From positions 620,001 to 684,000 of the forward strand of contig JAVHKY010000024.1 of the NCBI GenBank assembly GCA_035079385.1: a stretch of 64,000 bases of DNA. Direction: 5' to 3'. The translations under genes were made by a program, and so were the position numbers. The stretch is from Aspidiotus rigidus. Lineage: Eukaryota > Arthropoda > Insecta > Hemiptera > Diaspididae. Positions 1 through 10,803 of this stretch are shown one piece after another (the first letter of the stretch is position 1; every line of letters starts with the position of its first letter). Under the pieces are notes generated by a model that did no database searches, had not been told where the DNA came from, and saw nothing but the letters and a program-made list of their open reading frames with translations.

Positions 1-132
1 CTTGCACATTAAATTTCGTTGAATCGAGTACAAATTCTTCGTTATAAAGAGTTTTTCTCAAAGGAACAGAGTTTTATTTCGTTAAATCGCGGTTTTCGTT
101 AAATCGACATTCGTTAAATCGAGAGTGGACTG
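1..132. mobile_element. Terminus of a pogo/Tigger-like DNA transposon (partial)
   Basis: The segment repeats the motif TTCGTTAAATCGA several times. Read on the minus strand it ends CAGTCCACTCTCGATTTAAC next to a TA dinucleotide (133-134). That is the layout of pogo/Tigger-type inverted termini, which duplicate TA on insertion. No transposase is visible, and the other end would lie before the window. The family call rests on the terminus pattern alone. Confidence 0.4.
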
Positions 133-133
133 T

Positions 134-420
134 AAATAATTATATTAATTAATAATTAAATAAATAAATAATTGAATAATTAAATAATTAGATAATTAAA
201 TAATTGAATAATTAAATAATTAAATAATTAAATAATTAAATAATTATTATAATTAATAATTAGAAAATATCTACCTCGTGTGTGATTCAGAAATTCGCGA
301 GTACACCCCGCGTAATAATAATAAATAATTAATTAATTATTAATTAAATAATTAAATAATTAAATAATTAAATAAATAAATAAATAAATAATTAAATAAT
401 GAATATAATTAATAATTAGA
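134..420. repeat. AT-rich microsatellite, (AATTA/AAATAATT)n
   Basis: Two long runs of AAATAATT/AATTAAAT-type repeats are separated by a short unique piece around 262-320. Simple-sequence DNA with no coding potential. Confidence 0.85.
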
Positions 421-917
421 AAATTTTCCAAGTCCCTCTTCCTATCATATATGGCTAGATAGTCGAAATTTTTCCAAGTCCCCTAGACTTGAATTGTCTC
501 ATACCGTTCCAATACAACAGCGAGTTCGCGCTACCTCATATTTCTCATAGAAGACTTGAATTTTCTCATACCATTCCAATACAACAGCGAGATCGCTCGT
601 TCGCCCCACGAAAGTTGATACCTCAAAATATAGAACACCCACAATTACCTCAAAATATTTCTCATAGAAGACTTATACGACGCCAAGATAGGTAAAGGGG
701 TAAACGAATAATATCTCACGAACACTTGACCTAGTAGAAGCCTAGACTGAAATATTTCAAGATGACTGATAAAATATAAAAGACATGGAACATGATTTTC
801 ATTTATTTGGCTATGCCAGAAATTTTCTTTTTTTTTATTGCTTTCCTGTCCCTAATATTAACTAATATGGTTGTACTTCATGAGTGTATAAACTTTCGGC
901 GTTCTTATACTTTGTAG
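421..917. other. Non-coding stretch upstream of UGT-A exon 4
   Basis: Holds degenerate copies of the dispersed 'TATCATATATGGCT...CGAAATTTTTCCAAGTCC' repeat (about 425-480) and a short internal duplication (about 489-660). From about 750 it is homologous to the intron just upstream of UGT-C exon 4 (26780-26898), so this is the 3' part of UGT-A intron 3. The small ORF at 489-695 is made of the duplicated repeat and is not called. Confidence 0.6.
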
Positions 918-2091
918 GATATACAAACATTCATCGACGGAGCTCGACACGGAGTCATCTTATTCACTTTTGGTTCTGTTGTAAAAATGAGCTCACTTGC
1001 ATCTGAAAGCAGGCAGACCTTTATAGAAGCATTTGGAGAAATCCCGCAAAGAGTTCTCTGGAGATTTGAAGAACCGATCGATCATCTACCAGAAAACATC
1101 AAAACATCTAGTTGGTTGCCACAACGAGATATTCTGGGTGAGTAGCAAGTTATCCATAATCGAGGCCGCCTCTCAGATTAAGATTAACAAATACGTAATG
1201 AATTTTTTTCTCATCAGAACACAAGAACGTCATAGGTTTTATAAGCCATTGTGGCCAAAGTGGAACATATGAAGCGATCATGACTGGCACGCCGGTTGTG
1301 GCTGTACCACTCTTCGGGGATCAGTACCAAATCGCGTCACTCTTGTTGCGACGAAAAGTCGCCATCAGTTTAGATCTTGAAACGGTGACGAAAAAAACAG
1401 TCTTGGAAGCGCTCAATGCCATTGTCAACGATACGAGGTACAATTTCTTTTTTTACGAGCTTTATACCTGATACTGATTAACAGGGAATCTGTCGATGGG
1501 GGTTACTCCGAAAAATTTGTCGTGCGCCGTATTATGTTGGGACAAAATGAAAATGTTCCAAGTCCAACACTATTTGCGAAAATAGTCCAAGTCTCCCTCC
1601 CCCTAGCATGTATAGCTCAAAGGTTGGACTAAGAAAAATTTCGACCACCGAGGTATACATGATAGGAGGGTCACTTAGAAGAATGTCGACTCGCGAGCCG
1701 TAATCTGTAATAGAAGGGGAATTAGGGTGTTTGAAATGTTGTATATCTGGTTAATTATTGTTTTCACGAGTGTCGTAATTATGTTTTTTTTAGCTATTAT
1801 CACAACATGAAAGCTCTTTCACGCGCGTTCAAGGATAGACCGATGAGTCCTGAAGAAACTGTTGTATATTGGACTGAATACGTCATCAGGTCTGGTGGAG
1901 CACCTCTCTTGGAACCAATGGGGAAAGACGTACCGTTTTGGAGATACTTCATGATAGATATAATTTTAATATTCTTCGTCTTCACGATCGTTCTCATCTT
2001 CATTGTTCATGCCCTAATAAGAATCGTCTATTACAAGTGTTTGAGACGAAGGGGAGATGGCGAAAATTTGACCCTGAAAAAGAACTCATAA
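918..2091 (+). CDS. UGT-A: UDP-glycosyltransferase, 3' half (exons 4-6)
   Basis: Exons are 918-1137, 1218-1437 and 1794-2091. The splice sites are AG/GT and the phases fit (220, 220 and 298 nt). They encode the UDP-sugar-binding half of a membrane UGT: exon 4 has FTFGSVV and SSWLPQRDIL, exon 5 has the signature FISHCGQSGTYEAIMTG...FGDQ, and exon 6 has the RAFKDRPMSPEETVVYW block. A hydrophobic helix (about IILIFFVFTIVLIFIVHAL) follows, with a basic tail ending KKNS, a KKxx-type ER retrieval signal. The enzyme would transfer sugar from UDP to small acceptors in the ER lumen. Exons 1-3, with the signal peptide and catalytic histidine, are not in the window and should lie upstream. UGT-C is its closest relative here; exons, introns and 3' flank all align. 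No frame breaks are seen. Confidence 0.92.
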
Positions 2092-2963
2092 AATTATCGA
2101 AGATTTCTGAGCCTTCTTAATTTTTCGAAAACAATCGAAAATTTTGTAGTACGTGAGGTAGGTAGCATAGATGGGGTTCTGTAGGAGAGGAAGAAGAATG
2201 AACGGCGATCGAATCATTGCTTCTTATTCAAGCAACAGATCTTCGACTCTACCGCAGGTTAGAGATTGAATACTCATAATTTTAGTAGTGAATTTAAATT
2301 AATCTATAGATGTTAGTAAAATGGGAGAATTCGTGTGAATGTTTTGATCGTAAACAGTCTGGATCAGCTATTGTACACACTGTGTAATGTCAAATTCTGA
2401 AGTCTAAATACGCGTATACTGGCGTCATATGTGCCAGAATGTTTAATCGTTTGTGTGAATTCTCTTTCTTTCGATGACTTCAATACTCCTATCACGTCTA
2501 GTATATACGTTTTATCTATTTCTTACCCTAAAAACCTTCGAAAACCGGTCAAAAGACTGTGCCGGTTTTCCAAGAGTAGTCCCAATCTGATCAGGTTATA
2601 AAATGCTGAAAAATCTTCTGGCGGAGAAAAACAGAAAAAGATCATGTTTCATATCTTTCGCACAGCAAGTATTTTGCTGTTCATTGTCAGTATGGCCGTG
2701 TAAATGGAATACTCAAAATAATCTGCATCATCTGTACTATACCTCAGTATATATGTACCAGGGTGGTCGCACTTATAAGTCCAGTTTGAAATGTTTAAAG
2801 GTGATAGCTTTTAGAGAGTTTGGTCTAGAAAAAATCTACTGTAGGATATTTCGAGCTAATAGCTTTTGGGTAGCTCACTCGCTCCGCTCGTTCGCTCCTT
2901 TCTCTGGTCGAGTATATACGTCCAGTTTAGAATATTTCAGGCTAATAGCTTTTTGGGGGCATG
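2092..2963. other. 3' flank of UGT-A and repeats; no gene seen
   Basis: 2092 to about 2530 aligns with the 3' flank of UGT-C (28061-28500) and marks the end of a duplicated unit. At 2760-2955 a short direct repeat (GTCCAGTTT...TAATAGCTTTT) occurs twice. The ORF at 2603-3007 runs into the LTR element and has no recognisable content. Confidence 0.6.
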
Positions 2964-3756
2964 TGTCGAAATCCTCGATTATTTACATCATCGATTATTC
3001 GACTTAGCCTAAATAGGCTAAACCATTTCTTTTCTCGACTTCCTTTTCATTAAAAATAAACGGCGTCTTATTACAATGATTACTAAGCAATTTATCAACT
3101 ACGATATCCTTCCGATATTTCAATTTGTCACAAACCGTAAAAATCTGATAAGTAGTACTAGTAGATTTCGGCCTTATACGACCAATTCAGAGATGGAAGA
3201 AATAATCGTTACGATGGAAGAAGCAATCGCTGGAGTAAGTACTTAATTCTTATTTTGATCTACCAACTCCGAAAGACTTCTGCGGGATCATTGTCGTGTA
3301 CCTCTAAATTTACTTCCTTCAAATACGACTCAGACAACTTCGTCTTCGTTGAGGACAGCTTTGGTCAAGTCGAGATTGAACCTACCTATTATTAGAAAGC
3401 AACCTCCACTAAGCGCCTCTGACCCTCTTTTAGTAACCATCTTTAGATTACGTCAAAATTTCTCTGAATTAGTATTTACTCTACCAGACGTAGACTGACG
3501 GACTGCTTTTGTTTTCTGTCCGTTAGGAACTTCAAGATAAACGACAATCAGATCAAAATTCGCATAGTTTTAACAAAATTCATTTCATTGTACAGATTTA
3601 GATTTATAATTAATTATGTAAATTAAATTAATATTTGTTGACCTAAAACCGATTTTCTTTCTTAAACTCCCTCAAAACTTGTTGTGATTTCCCTACTAAG
3701 TCAAATCTTCAAATCTCGTACGATCCACGGCACACCGCGAGATACAAATCACAACA
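2964..3756 (+). repeat. 5' LTR of the non-autonomous element
   Basis: 793 bp, TG...CA ends, matching the copy at 5544-6336 with one visible substitution. It contains an ATG at 3076 and a splice-donor-like GGA/GTAAGT at 3234/3235. Confidence 0.9.
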
Positions 3757-5413
3757 ACTGGTAGCAGAGCCCTTAAAAAACAAATACTAAAATTTCATAG
3801 CCTCAATTTACATACACGACTTGCTTACGTCGGGGTCTTTCGAAGTTACCTATTATTTTATTTAGTGATACATAATTTGTTACCGTATTCGCACTCGCAA
3901 ATAACGCCCACTTTACCTTATCCACATTCGCTCAAAATCCGTGACTCGATCCAGATTATTTTTTCAACATCCGTTTTTCTTTTATTTAATCTAAACTATA
4001 GTAGTGTCTTTTCTCTGTTACTCTGCAAATTTAATCATACAACGGGCTTTCATTAAAATAACAAGATCGAAGTCCGAATTGTTGGTTCTCTAATTAGACA
4101 ACAGGGTAACAGAGAAAATATTTATTACGAAACCCGAAAAGTAACTAGGTTCTCGTTAGATCCGGATCTTTACGCTTTAGCAAACGGTGTTGAACTTTCT
4201 GAATAATTGATCACATCGAGTCATTCATTCGGAGCAAACTTCGAGAATTTCATAATGCGAATCATCAGTCGAGAATTAGCTACTTTAATTTAAACTAAAA
4301 TACGGTGAAATAGAACTTCGTAACGTACGTTGTGATCACCGACTGGACTAGCGTTACTTACTCATGTTGGTAGATTACCTTTCCTCCTGCAAGATAATAT
4401 CACTGCACAGAGATGAATGATCATCGTCCCGACATTCTCAATGTTTTGTGAATGCCGATTTTTTGGAAAAGAATCTTTAAACATCACTAACGCATCGCGA
4501 AATCTGAATGGGTAAGGATGACGGGATGATTTAGTGATGCTTTATCGATAACGTTACCATATAGAGTACGATATGGTAAGAAAAAAGTAAAAAAAAAAAA
4601 AAAAAAAAACTTTTTTCAGCATTTGTTTCGGCTAAACTGAGACAGTCTCTCTTGTTCGATACTAACAGGGATCGCCCATGTTTGAGAATTTGAGGGATAA
4701 AACTTCTCATCAATAATAGGATGAACGTCTAGCAATTTATAAGAATAAATTGTGAGCTTCTGTTTTCGCCACTTTCGAACTGACTCAAAATACAGCAACT
4801 TTAGAACAGACCCACACCTTTAGCAAGATCTTGTGTACTTCTATACATTTCTAAAAATGTGAAGTCTTTCCTGGTCACGTAGTGCTGCGTTCTGTGGAAA
4901 AATAACGCGAAGGTTACGGTGACAAACCCGCACAGCTATTTAAAGTTATGGGTAGACAATCGAAGCTTGGAGTACGCCACTCGATGGACACTCCGAAAGT
5001 ACTCACAACGATGATCCTATACGTAACATATCCACAGTGTTATATGAGGCCTTATAAGCGAGGCTGTCTACCAACTAGGTTCTGAAATCGGCTATTTCAG
5101 TACTGAAACTTTGGCCACGTCTAGTCCAGTTTTTCAATCAATAGGTAATAAAAGAGGCGCCTCATCTTTTTGGGTTTCAGCTTTAGAGCCTTCTCGAAAT
5201 ATTTCAGTCGCATAATTCTCATAAAATTATATCCTTAATCTTTCACAGGAAGAGTCTGGCTCAAGCGTTCCTTCCGGTTCAAATAATACTCTCTCTCACT
5301 CTGAATTGGAGAACCGAGCACGCGTCCTTCAGCTCAAAAATCGATTACTAGAATCATCACTTACAAAATTAAACCCTATCTTCCAAATTAAACAAATGAT
5401 TCCTCACCTTTAA
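3076..5413 (+). CDS. Possible spliced 107-aa protein of the LTR element
   Basis: Exon 1 (3076-3234, 53 codons) lies inside the 5' LTR and stops at a strong donor (GGA/GTAAGTA). Exon 2 (5249-5413, 54 codons plus TAA) follows an acceptor (CTTTCACAG) near the 3' LTR. The phases match (0/0), giving an uninterrupted 107-aa product. Its second half is rich in E, L, K and R (ELENRARVLQLKNRLLESSL) and could form a short coiled coil. I do not recognise the protein; it could be a gag remnant, an accessory protein or chance. The exon structure is inferred from the sequence only. Confidence 0.35.
3759..3770 (+). promoter_or_regulatory. Primer binding site, initiator tRNA-Met-like
   Basis: TGGTAGCAGAGC sits 2 bp after the 5' LTR. 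It matches the complement of the 3' end of animal initiator tRNA-Met (TGGTAGCAGAGG) at 11 of 12 positions, from general knowledge of that tRNA. This supports priming of minus-strand DNA synthesis here. Confidence 0.7.
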
Positions 5414-5543
5414 AAATCTTCCGGTATTTCCTCGTCGCATTATACTTCATTCATGAAAAGAAACCAGAACTCACCGTTCTAAATTCCGACAGCAATAATT
5501 CTCAAATATACAAGTATATTTCACCGTTTTTGCGCGGGGGGAG
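3771..5543. other. Interior of the LTR element, mostly non-coding
   Basis: No pol motifs in any frame. A protein-like stretch without an ATG occurs around 4073-4206 (GSLIRQQGNRENIYYE...FSLDPDLYALANGVELSE), followed by a stop; this may be a gag relic. A poly-A run lies at 4590-4610. Confidence 0.5.
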
Positions 5544-6336
5544 TGTCGAAATCCTCGATTATTTACATCATCGATTATTCGACTTAGCCTAAATAGGCTA
5601 AACCATTTCTTTTCTCGACTTCCTTTTCATTAAAAATAAACGGCGTCTTATTACAATGATTACTAAGCAATTTATCAACTACGATATCCTTCCGATATTT
5701 CAATTTGTCACAAACCGTAAAAATCTGATAAGTAGTACTAGTAGATTTCGGCCTTATACGACCAATTCAGAGATGGAAGAAATAATCGTTACGATGGAAG
5801 AAGCAATCGCTGGAGTAAGTACTTAATTCTTATTTTGATCTACCAACTCCGAAAGACTTCTGCGGGATCATTGTCGTGTACCTCTAAATTTACTTCCTTC
5901 AAATACGACTCAGACAACTTCGTCTTCGTTGAGGACAGCTTTGGTCAAGTCGAGATTGAACCTACCTATTATTAGAAAGCAACCTCCACTAAGCGCCTCT
6001 GACCCTCTTTTAGTAACCATCTTTAGATTACGTCAAAATTTCTCTGAATTAGTATTTACTCTACCAGACGTAGACTGACGGACTGCTTTTGTTTTCTGTC
6101 CGTTTGGAACTTCAAGATAAACGACAATCAGATCAAAATTCGCATAGTTTTAACAAAATTCATTTCATTGTACAGATTTAGATTTATAATTAATTATGTA
6201 AATTAAATTAATATTTGTTGACCTAAAACCGATTTTCTTTCTTAAACTCCCTCAAAACTTGTTGTGATTTCCCTACTAAGTCAAATCTTCAAATCTCGTA
6301 CGATCCACGGCACACCGCGAGATACAAATCACAACA
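5544..6336 (+). repeat. 3' LTR of the non-autonomous element
   Basis: 793-bp copy of 2964-3756, ending ACAACA and followed by the GCATG target duplication. Confidence 0.9.
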
Positions 6337-6758
6337 GCATGGTCTAGTATTACAAAATCTGACTAGCTCCTTTTATACAGTATACTAATGTATGCCTTGC
6401 TTATATAAGCTAAGTAGATACTGCTCTCTTAGTATAAAGCTAGTATAAAGCAAGTATACATTTACTACACAGCTAGTATACAAACTGGCTGGTGTGAACT
6501 CGCGAGATGAGCTCGCAGATTTTTGAATCACCCACGGAGTAACGTCACAAAATTTCAAATTAGGGGTCATGGCAGAATAAAAATATGAAACACAGGCCTA
6601 GACTTGTGTAGGGCTAGTATAAAGGAGCAGCATAAAGCTATACTAGGATCACCTGCTAAAGAGTGTGCGAGGGCGCACGCGGTGTGAACTCGCAAATATC
6701 TGAATCGTCCATGGGGTAGAGATTTGCACGCGCATGGGGGGTGAACTCGTACTAGTCC
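6337..6758. repeat. Dispersed repeat DNA rich in CTAGTATAAAG/CTAGTATACA motifs
   Basis: Short degenerate repeats of CTAGTATAAAGC and CTAGTATAC, then a block (TTTTTGAATCACCC..., AAATTTCAAATT.GGGGTCA.GGCAGA.TAAA) that recurs in the same orientation at 16655-16775. No coding evidence. Confidence 0.6.
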
Positions 6759-7402
6759 ATGGGCCATATAAAAATGCGGTACCATTCGGGGGGGGGGGGG
6801 GACAAAGCGATACTTTGAGATATGTTAGTAGGGGTGATACTTGATATAAAAAACGATGATAGACATCTGAGAAGAGCAGCTTTCCAAAATGGCGGCCGAT
6901 TTCAAAATGGCGGATCCGTCTTCTGGTAAAAGGCCAATAACTCATATTGTGTGGGTCAAATTTTTTACTTTTCTTTTTCAATAAAAGAAAATAAGGCCCC
7001 GAATAACATATCCAACTTCCCGCGTCTCACATCCTAATAAATTTTCTGTGGCACGTTCTAGCTCCCTAAAATCAATGTTTTGCAAATATCTTGAAAAATT
7101 GGGCATCAACCATGAAAAGTTTCAGATAAAACATGTTCCTCGTGAAATTTGTTATAGAAAATACCATTCAAACTTCGCTTTGCGTCCAATTATCAGCTTA
7201 AAAAGTTTGTTAAAAGTTGAGAACTTTGGGAAAAAGTCAATTTTTCAGCAATAAATATCTAGAAAATCAAACACAAATGAAATAAAATTTCAAACAAAAA
7301 CTTTTTATTGAAAAATTTTAACTGCAAAATAGATTGCCTAAACTTTCTTCCGAAGTTTGTCGAAAGTTCTGAACTTCTGGAACGAAATCGATTGTTGTCA
7401 AA
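6759..7402 (+). repeat. Left arm of a large inverted repeat
   Basis: This arm aligns in reverse complement with 10383-10803, 11807-11929 and 16373-16416. Shared landmarks include CCATGGGCCAT near the outer edge, GGTACC, the block around AAAATGGCGGATCCGTCTTCT, and AAGGCCCCGAATAA. The right arm is broken by a hAT and a Copia insertion. Identity is clearly below that of the young insertions, so the inverted-repeat structure is older. It could be the terminal inverted repeat of a large DNA transposon; no transposase was identified. Confidence 0.7.
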
Positions 7403-7751
7403 TATTACAAAAAAATAAGCTAGGCCTATTCTAATAAGAAGGAGTTCCAAATAAAAAATATTTTTCATGAATTTCACTTCATCACGGACTATCTGAACTT
7501 CATCGTCAGTCTAGTTATAATCTTGAAAAGCTTCTAAAAGTTGTGAGCATCCGAAAAAATCGATTCATACTTAGTAAATATTTTTGAGAACTGAGATTCA
7601 ATTAGAAAAACCTTCAAACAAAAAATGTTCCTTTTGCAATTGTCTGTAAAATAGACTACTTAAACTTCCTTTTAAAAATTGTCGGAAGTTCTGAGCGTTT
7701 GGAAGGAAAGTGATTGTTTCCAAATATCCTCCAAACTAGAGCTTTACCTAA
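7403..7751 (+). repeat. Repeats of the arm's internal unit
   Basis: Phrases from the arm (AAAATTGTCGGAAGTTCTGA, TTCAAACAAAAA, AAAATAGACTA) recur here with divergence, suggesting the unit was tandemly repeated two to three times. Related sequence reappears at 38480-38990. Confidence 0.5.
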
Positions 7752-9097
7752 CCCTTTCGGTCACCGCGTACATTTAAATGTTCTTCACTTTTAAGGATTC
7801 CTACGTCGCGGAAAGTGCGGTGTTGGGCTCAAGTATTATATGTAAATGAAAGTACTGATCAAGACGAATAAAATAAGCCATATTTCAAGTTTCTAGCTTT
7901 CTTCTATTCAAAGATATCACATTTTAAAAATCGGAGTTTCAGATTTTCATTTTATCACTGATAAGAGCGGAGAAGTCAGGATGAGAGAACCTAAGTTTCA
8001 TTAGTGAAGTTTCCATTTTTTTTTTTTCTGTGATGGTATTGAACCAATCAAACGTATGCAGCACATACCTGGTCGACTTTCTTATCATGGGCATAGTTTC
8101 TGACGTCATGAGAATATGTACATTCTAATGTACACTGGTACTGACATGCGTCCACCGCTGCACGGTCTATTGTTATCATCAGGCTTGAATGTTGAATAAG
8201 TACGACTCTCGTACCGGTACAAATTAATTATTCATTAAATACTCATAGTTATGAAATAAAATCTATTCCCACATATTTACTGTCAATATGAGTGCTCGTG
8301 CTCAAAATTACTGTCTCTGAAACCACTAACAGATGATGAAATGTTCAGTATTTTATATGCATGTTCCAATATTGAACTTGAATATGAATCGGATGATGAA
8401 AATATTGAAAATGAAATCTTAGACAAGGTAAATGTTTATCCCCTGAATATTTCATCATTCTTCATCCTATTCAGTAATGCCATTGTTGTGTTACTGATTA
8501 CTAAGAAAGATGATAAGGAATCTTTTCTGGTTTTGGAAGATGGGAATCGAACGATTGATAGGATGTTGTAGTTAGTGATGTTCCTCGATTCAAAAGTAAC
8601 TTGATTCAATGATTCCACAAAATTTTGAAGCTACACATACTTGTAGATTGCATCATAATCTTCATGATTTGTCAAGTTTTTCATTGACTGACGCTTTTTC
8701 AAGCAAAGTTTAAAATTCTCTAAAAAAATAACGAGTTATCATCAGAAAATCCAGAGAATATTATGTCTAATTTTCCTTATTCCATTCCTTTAGATTTTGA
8801 GAAAAGTAATAGGTACCTCTGGTTCTCAGATGTGTTCTAGTAGTTCATTGGCTGATGCGAACTCCAATGCTCAATCAACTTCAATAAAGTATTTCAGAAT
8901 GTTTTGTGAATTTCAAATTTTTTGTATCTGCAGTCACCGTGTACATTTAGATGTACAAGCCACAACTCTGGGAGGGGACACTCTACGGACTTAAAATTAG
9001 TGTCAAAAATTTTCTAAGAATCCGTTAATTAAGTAGGTATGTCAAGTTTCAGATTTTTTTGACAAGGGGAACATAACGTAGTACTGAAAGGGTTTGA
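7752..9097 (+). mobile_element. Possible piggyBac-like relic with short inverted ends
   Basis: The ends AACCCTTTCGGT (left) and the reverse complement of ACTGAAAGGGTT (right) form a short imperfect inverted repeat. GTCACCG(C/T)GTACATTTA(A/G)ATGT occurs inside both ends (about 7758 and 8934). Two acidic/polar exon-like stretches lie inside: about 8311-8427 (EYESDDENIENEILDK, then a donor GTAAAT) and about 8794-8892 after an acceptor TTTAG. Acidic N-termini and CCC(T/A)-type ends are common in piggyBac elements, but no catalytic DDD core and no TTAA target duplication is visible, so the family is a guess. Confidence 0.3.
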
Positions 9098-9538
9098 GGA
9101 AAAGTTTTAACCCAAAAGTGATTCTCACAAAATTCACTACATCTTTATTGTAAAGCTAATGGTCATCATAAAAAGTCTATTGTGAGCCACAGCATTGAAA
9201 AAAAATCTGTAGGAATCACATTGAATACTTTTGTTTATTTATTTAAAGTATTCTTATTGGTAAGTGATGCCGATAACAGTTCAGTGGCCTAGTCGCAGTC
9301 AGAGGAATAAAATCTTGATGAAGAATTGTACCTAATTTGCCGTTTGCCGACATGCGCGTTGATGTTACTGTAGGCCTATTATGAACAAAATTAAAATAAT
9401 ATTCAAGCTGTTATCCGCACATGGCGCTGCAATCTCTTAAAACCACACAAAATAGATTTTTGAATATCTGCCAATTATTTTGAATTATTTATTCTAGAAC
9501 ACAATGTAAATATAAAATATTTAAAAAAAGAATCCGGT
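9098..9538. other. Unassigned spacer inside the inverted-repeat nest
   Basis: AT-rich DNA with no ORF, RNA gene or clear repeat that I can support. Confidence 0.4.
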
Positions 9539-9983
9539 GTTGCTCATGAAGTTGATTGAATTGAGTCTATCATACGAGTAACTGAACTAAAAAGAAAAAC
9601 ACAAGAATTTGAATTGAAAAAACTCTGTTTACTAAATAAAATATTAAATAATTTTATAATTAAACATTCATATGTAAAATCTTACAGCAACATCCCCGTA
9701 TCCTACAAACTCTTATAATCTTACGCTTCCTCATGAGTGATACAATCACTTAGTTATTCAGTTTTCCATTATATTAGGAACAAACAGCCTCTACTATTGC
9801 CTTCTATATAGGTACCTAAGTGAATGCTATATTGCTGCTGTAAGATTTTACATATGAATGTTTGATTACAAAATGATTAATATTTTGTTTGGTAACTATA
9901 GAGTTTTTTTATTCAAACTCTTTTTTTTTCTTTTTAAGTAGTTCACTTACGATAAAGTCAATTCAATCAACTTCATGAGCAAC
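9539..9983. mobile_element. Foldback/MITE-like inverted repeat
   Basis: The left arm 9539-9691 (starting GTTGCTCATGAAGTTGATTG) is the imperfect reverse complement of the right arm 9835-9983 (ending ...CTTCATGAGCAAC). The arms are about 150 bp with a spacer of about 143 bp. No coding capacity, consistent with a non-autonomous foldback element. Confidence 0.7.
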
Positions 9984-10382
9984 AGCTGAGTGTTTTGTTT
10001 TTTTTTTAATATTTAATTTGAATTGTGTTTAGTTAAAAATATGTATGATGCAAAGGGTGTGTCCCAAAACATTTTTTTGTTAATAAATTATAATAATTGG
10101 ACTGATAAAAAGAAGGAAACGCTCAATTGATCCAAAAAGTAACTGCATTATCGAAAAAAAAAAAAAGGCTCCAAGTGGTATGGGAAGCGAGATACGAGGG
10201 TACCAGATAGAAAAAAGAAAGAAAGAAAGATCCGCGGTCAAACACATACCAAATGATGTCAACACCAGAAAAACTTGTGATTTTCAAGTATGGATGAAAA
10301 AGTGACTATTTTCTTTAAAAAGGACCTAAAAATGACTGAAACCTAAAAAAGTGACCAAGAAAAGTGACAAACTGGACACCCT
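9984..10382. other. Spacer between foldback element and right arm
   Basis: Contains a poly-T run, an A-run near 10157 and a short (GAAA)n stretch near 10213. The ORF at 10080-10265 (minus) shows no recognisable content. Confidence 0.4.
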
Positions 10383-10803
10383 ACAATAATCGATTTCCTT
10401 CCAAAAACTCAGATCTTTCGACAAAGTTTGGATGATAGTTTAGTCAATCTATTTTGCAGTTACAATTTTTCAATAATAGTTTTTGTTTGAAATTTTATTT
10501 CATTCGTGTTTGATTTTTTAGATAGGCTAATTATTGCTGAAAAATTGACTTTTTCCCAAAGTTCCTAACGTTCGACGAACTTTTTAAGCTGATAATTGGA
10601 CGCAAATCAAAGTTTGTATGGTATTTTTTATACCAAATTTCACGAGGAATATTTTTTATCTGTAACTTTTCATGATTGATGGCCAATTTTTCAAGATATT
10701 TGCAAAACATTGATTTTTGGGAGCTAGGAAGTTGGATGTATTATTCGGGGCCTTATTTTCTTTAAAAAAAGAAAAGTAGAAAATTTGACCCAAACAATAT
10801 GAG

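Larger units (their letters stand above)
2964..6336 (+). mobile_element. Non-autonomous LTR retrotransposon with near-identical LTRs
   Basis: Two 793-bp direct repeats (2964-3756 and 5544-6336) begin TGTCG and end ACAACA. I found one base difference (A in the left LTR near 3526, T in the right near 6106). The element is flanked by a 5-bp target duplication, GCATG (2959-2963 and 6337-6341). A primer binding site follows the left LTR, and a purine tract (GCGGGGGGAG) precedes the right LTR. The 1.79-kb interior has no protease, integrase or RT reading frame, so the element would need enzymes supplied by others (LARD/TRIM-like). The near-identity of the LTRs implies recent insertion. Confidence 0.9.

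Noticed and set aside
2603..3007. 134-codon open frame after UGT-A
   Set aside because: It crosses the 5' edge of the LTR element and a short duplicated repeat, with no recognisable protein.
7752..9097. Full piggyBac transposase
   Set aside because: Only short acidic pieces and weak ends are visible; no catalytic core, so it is kept only as a low-confidence relic.
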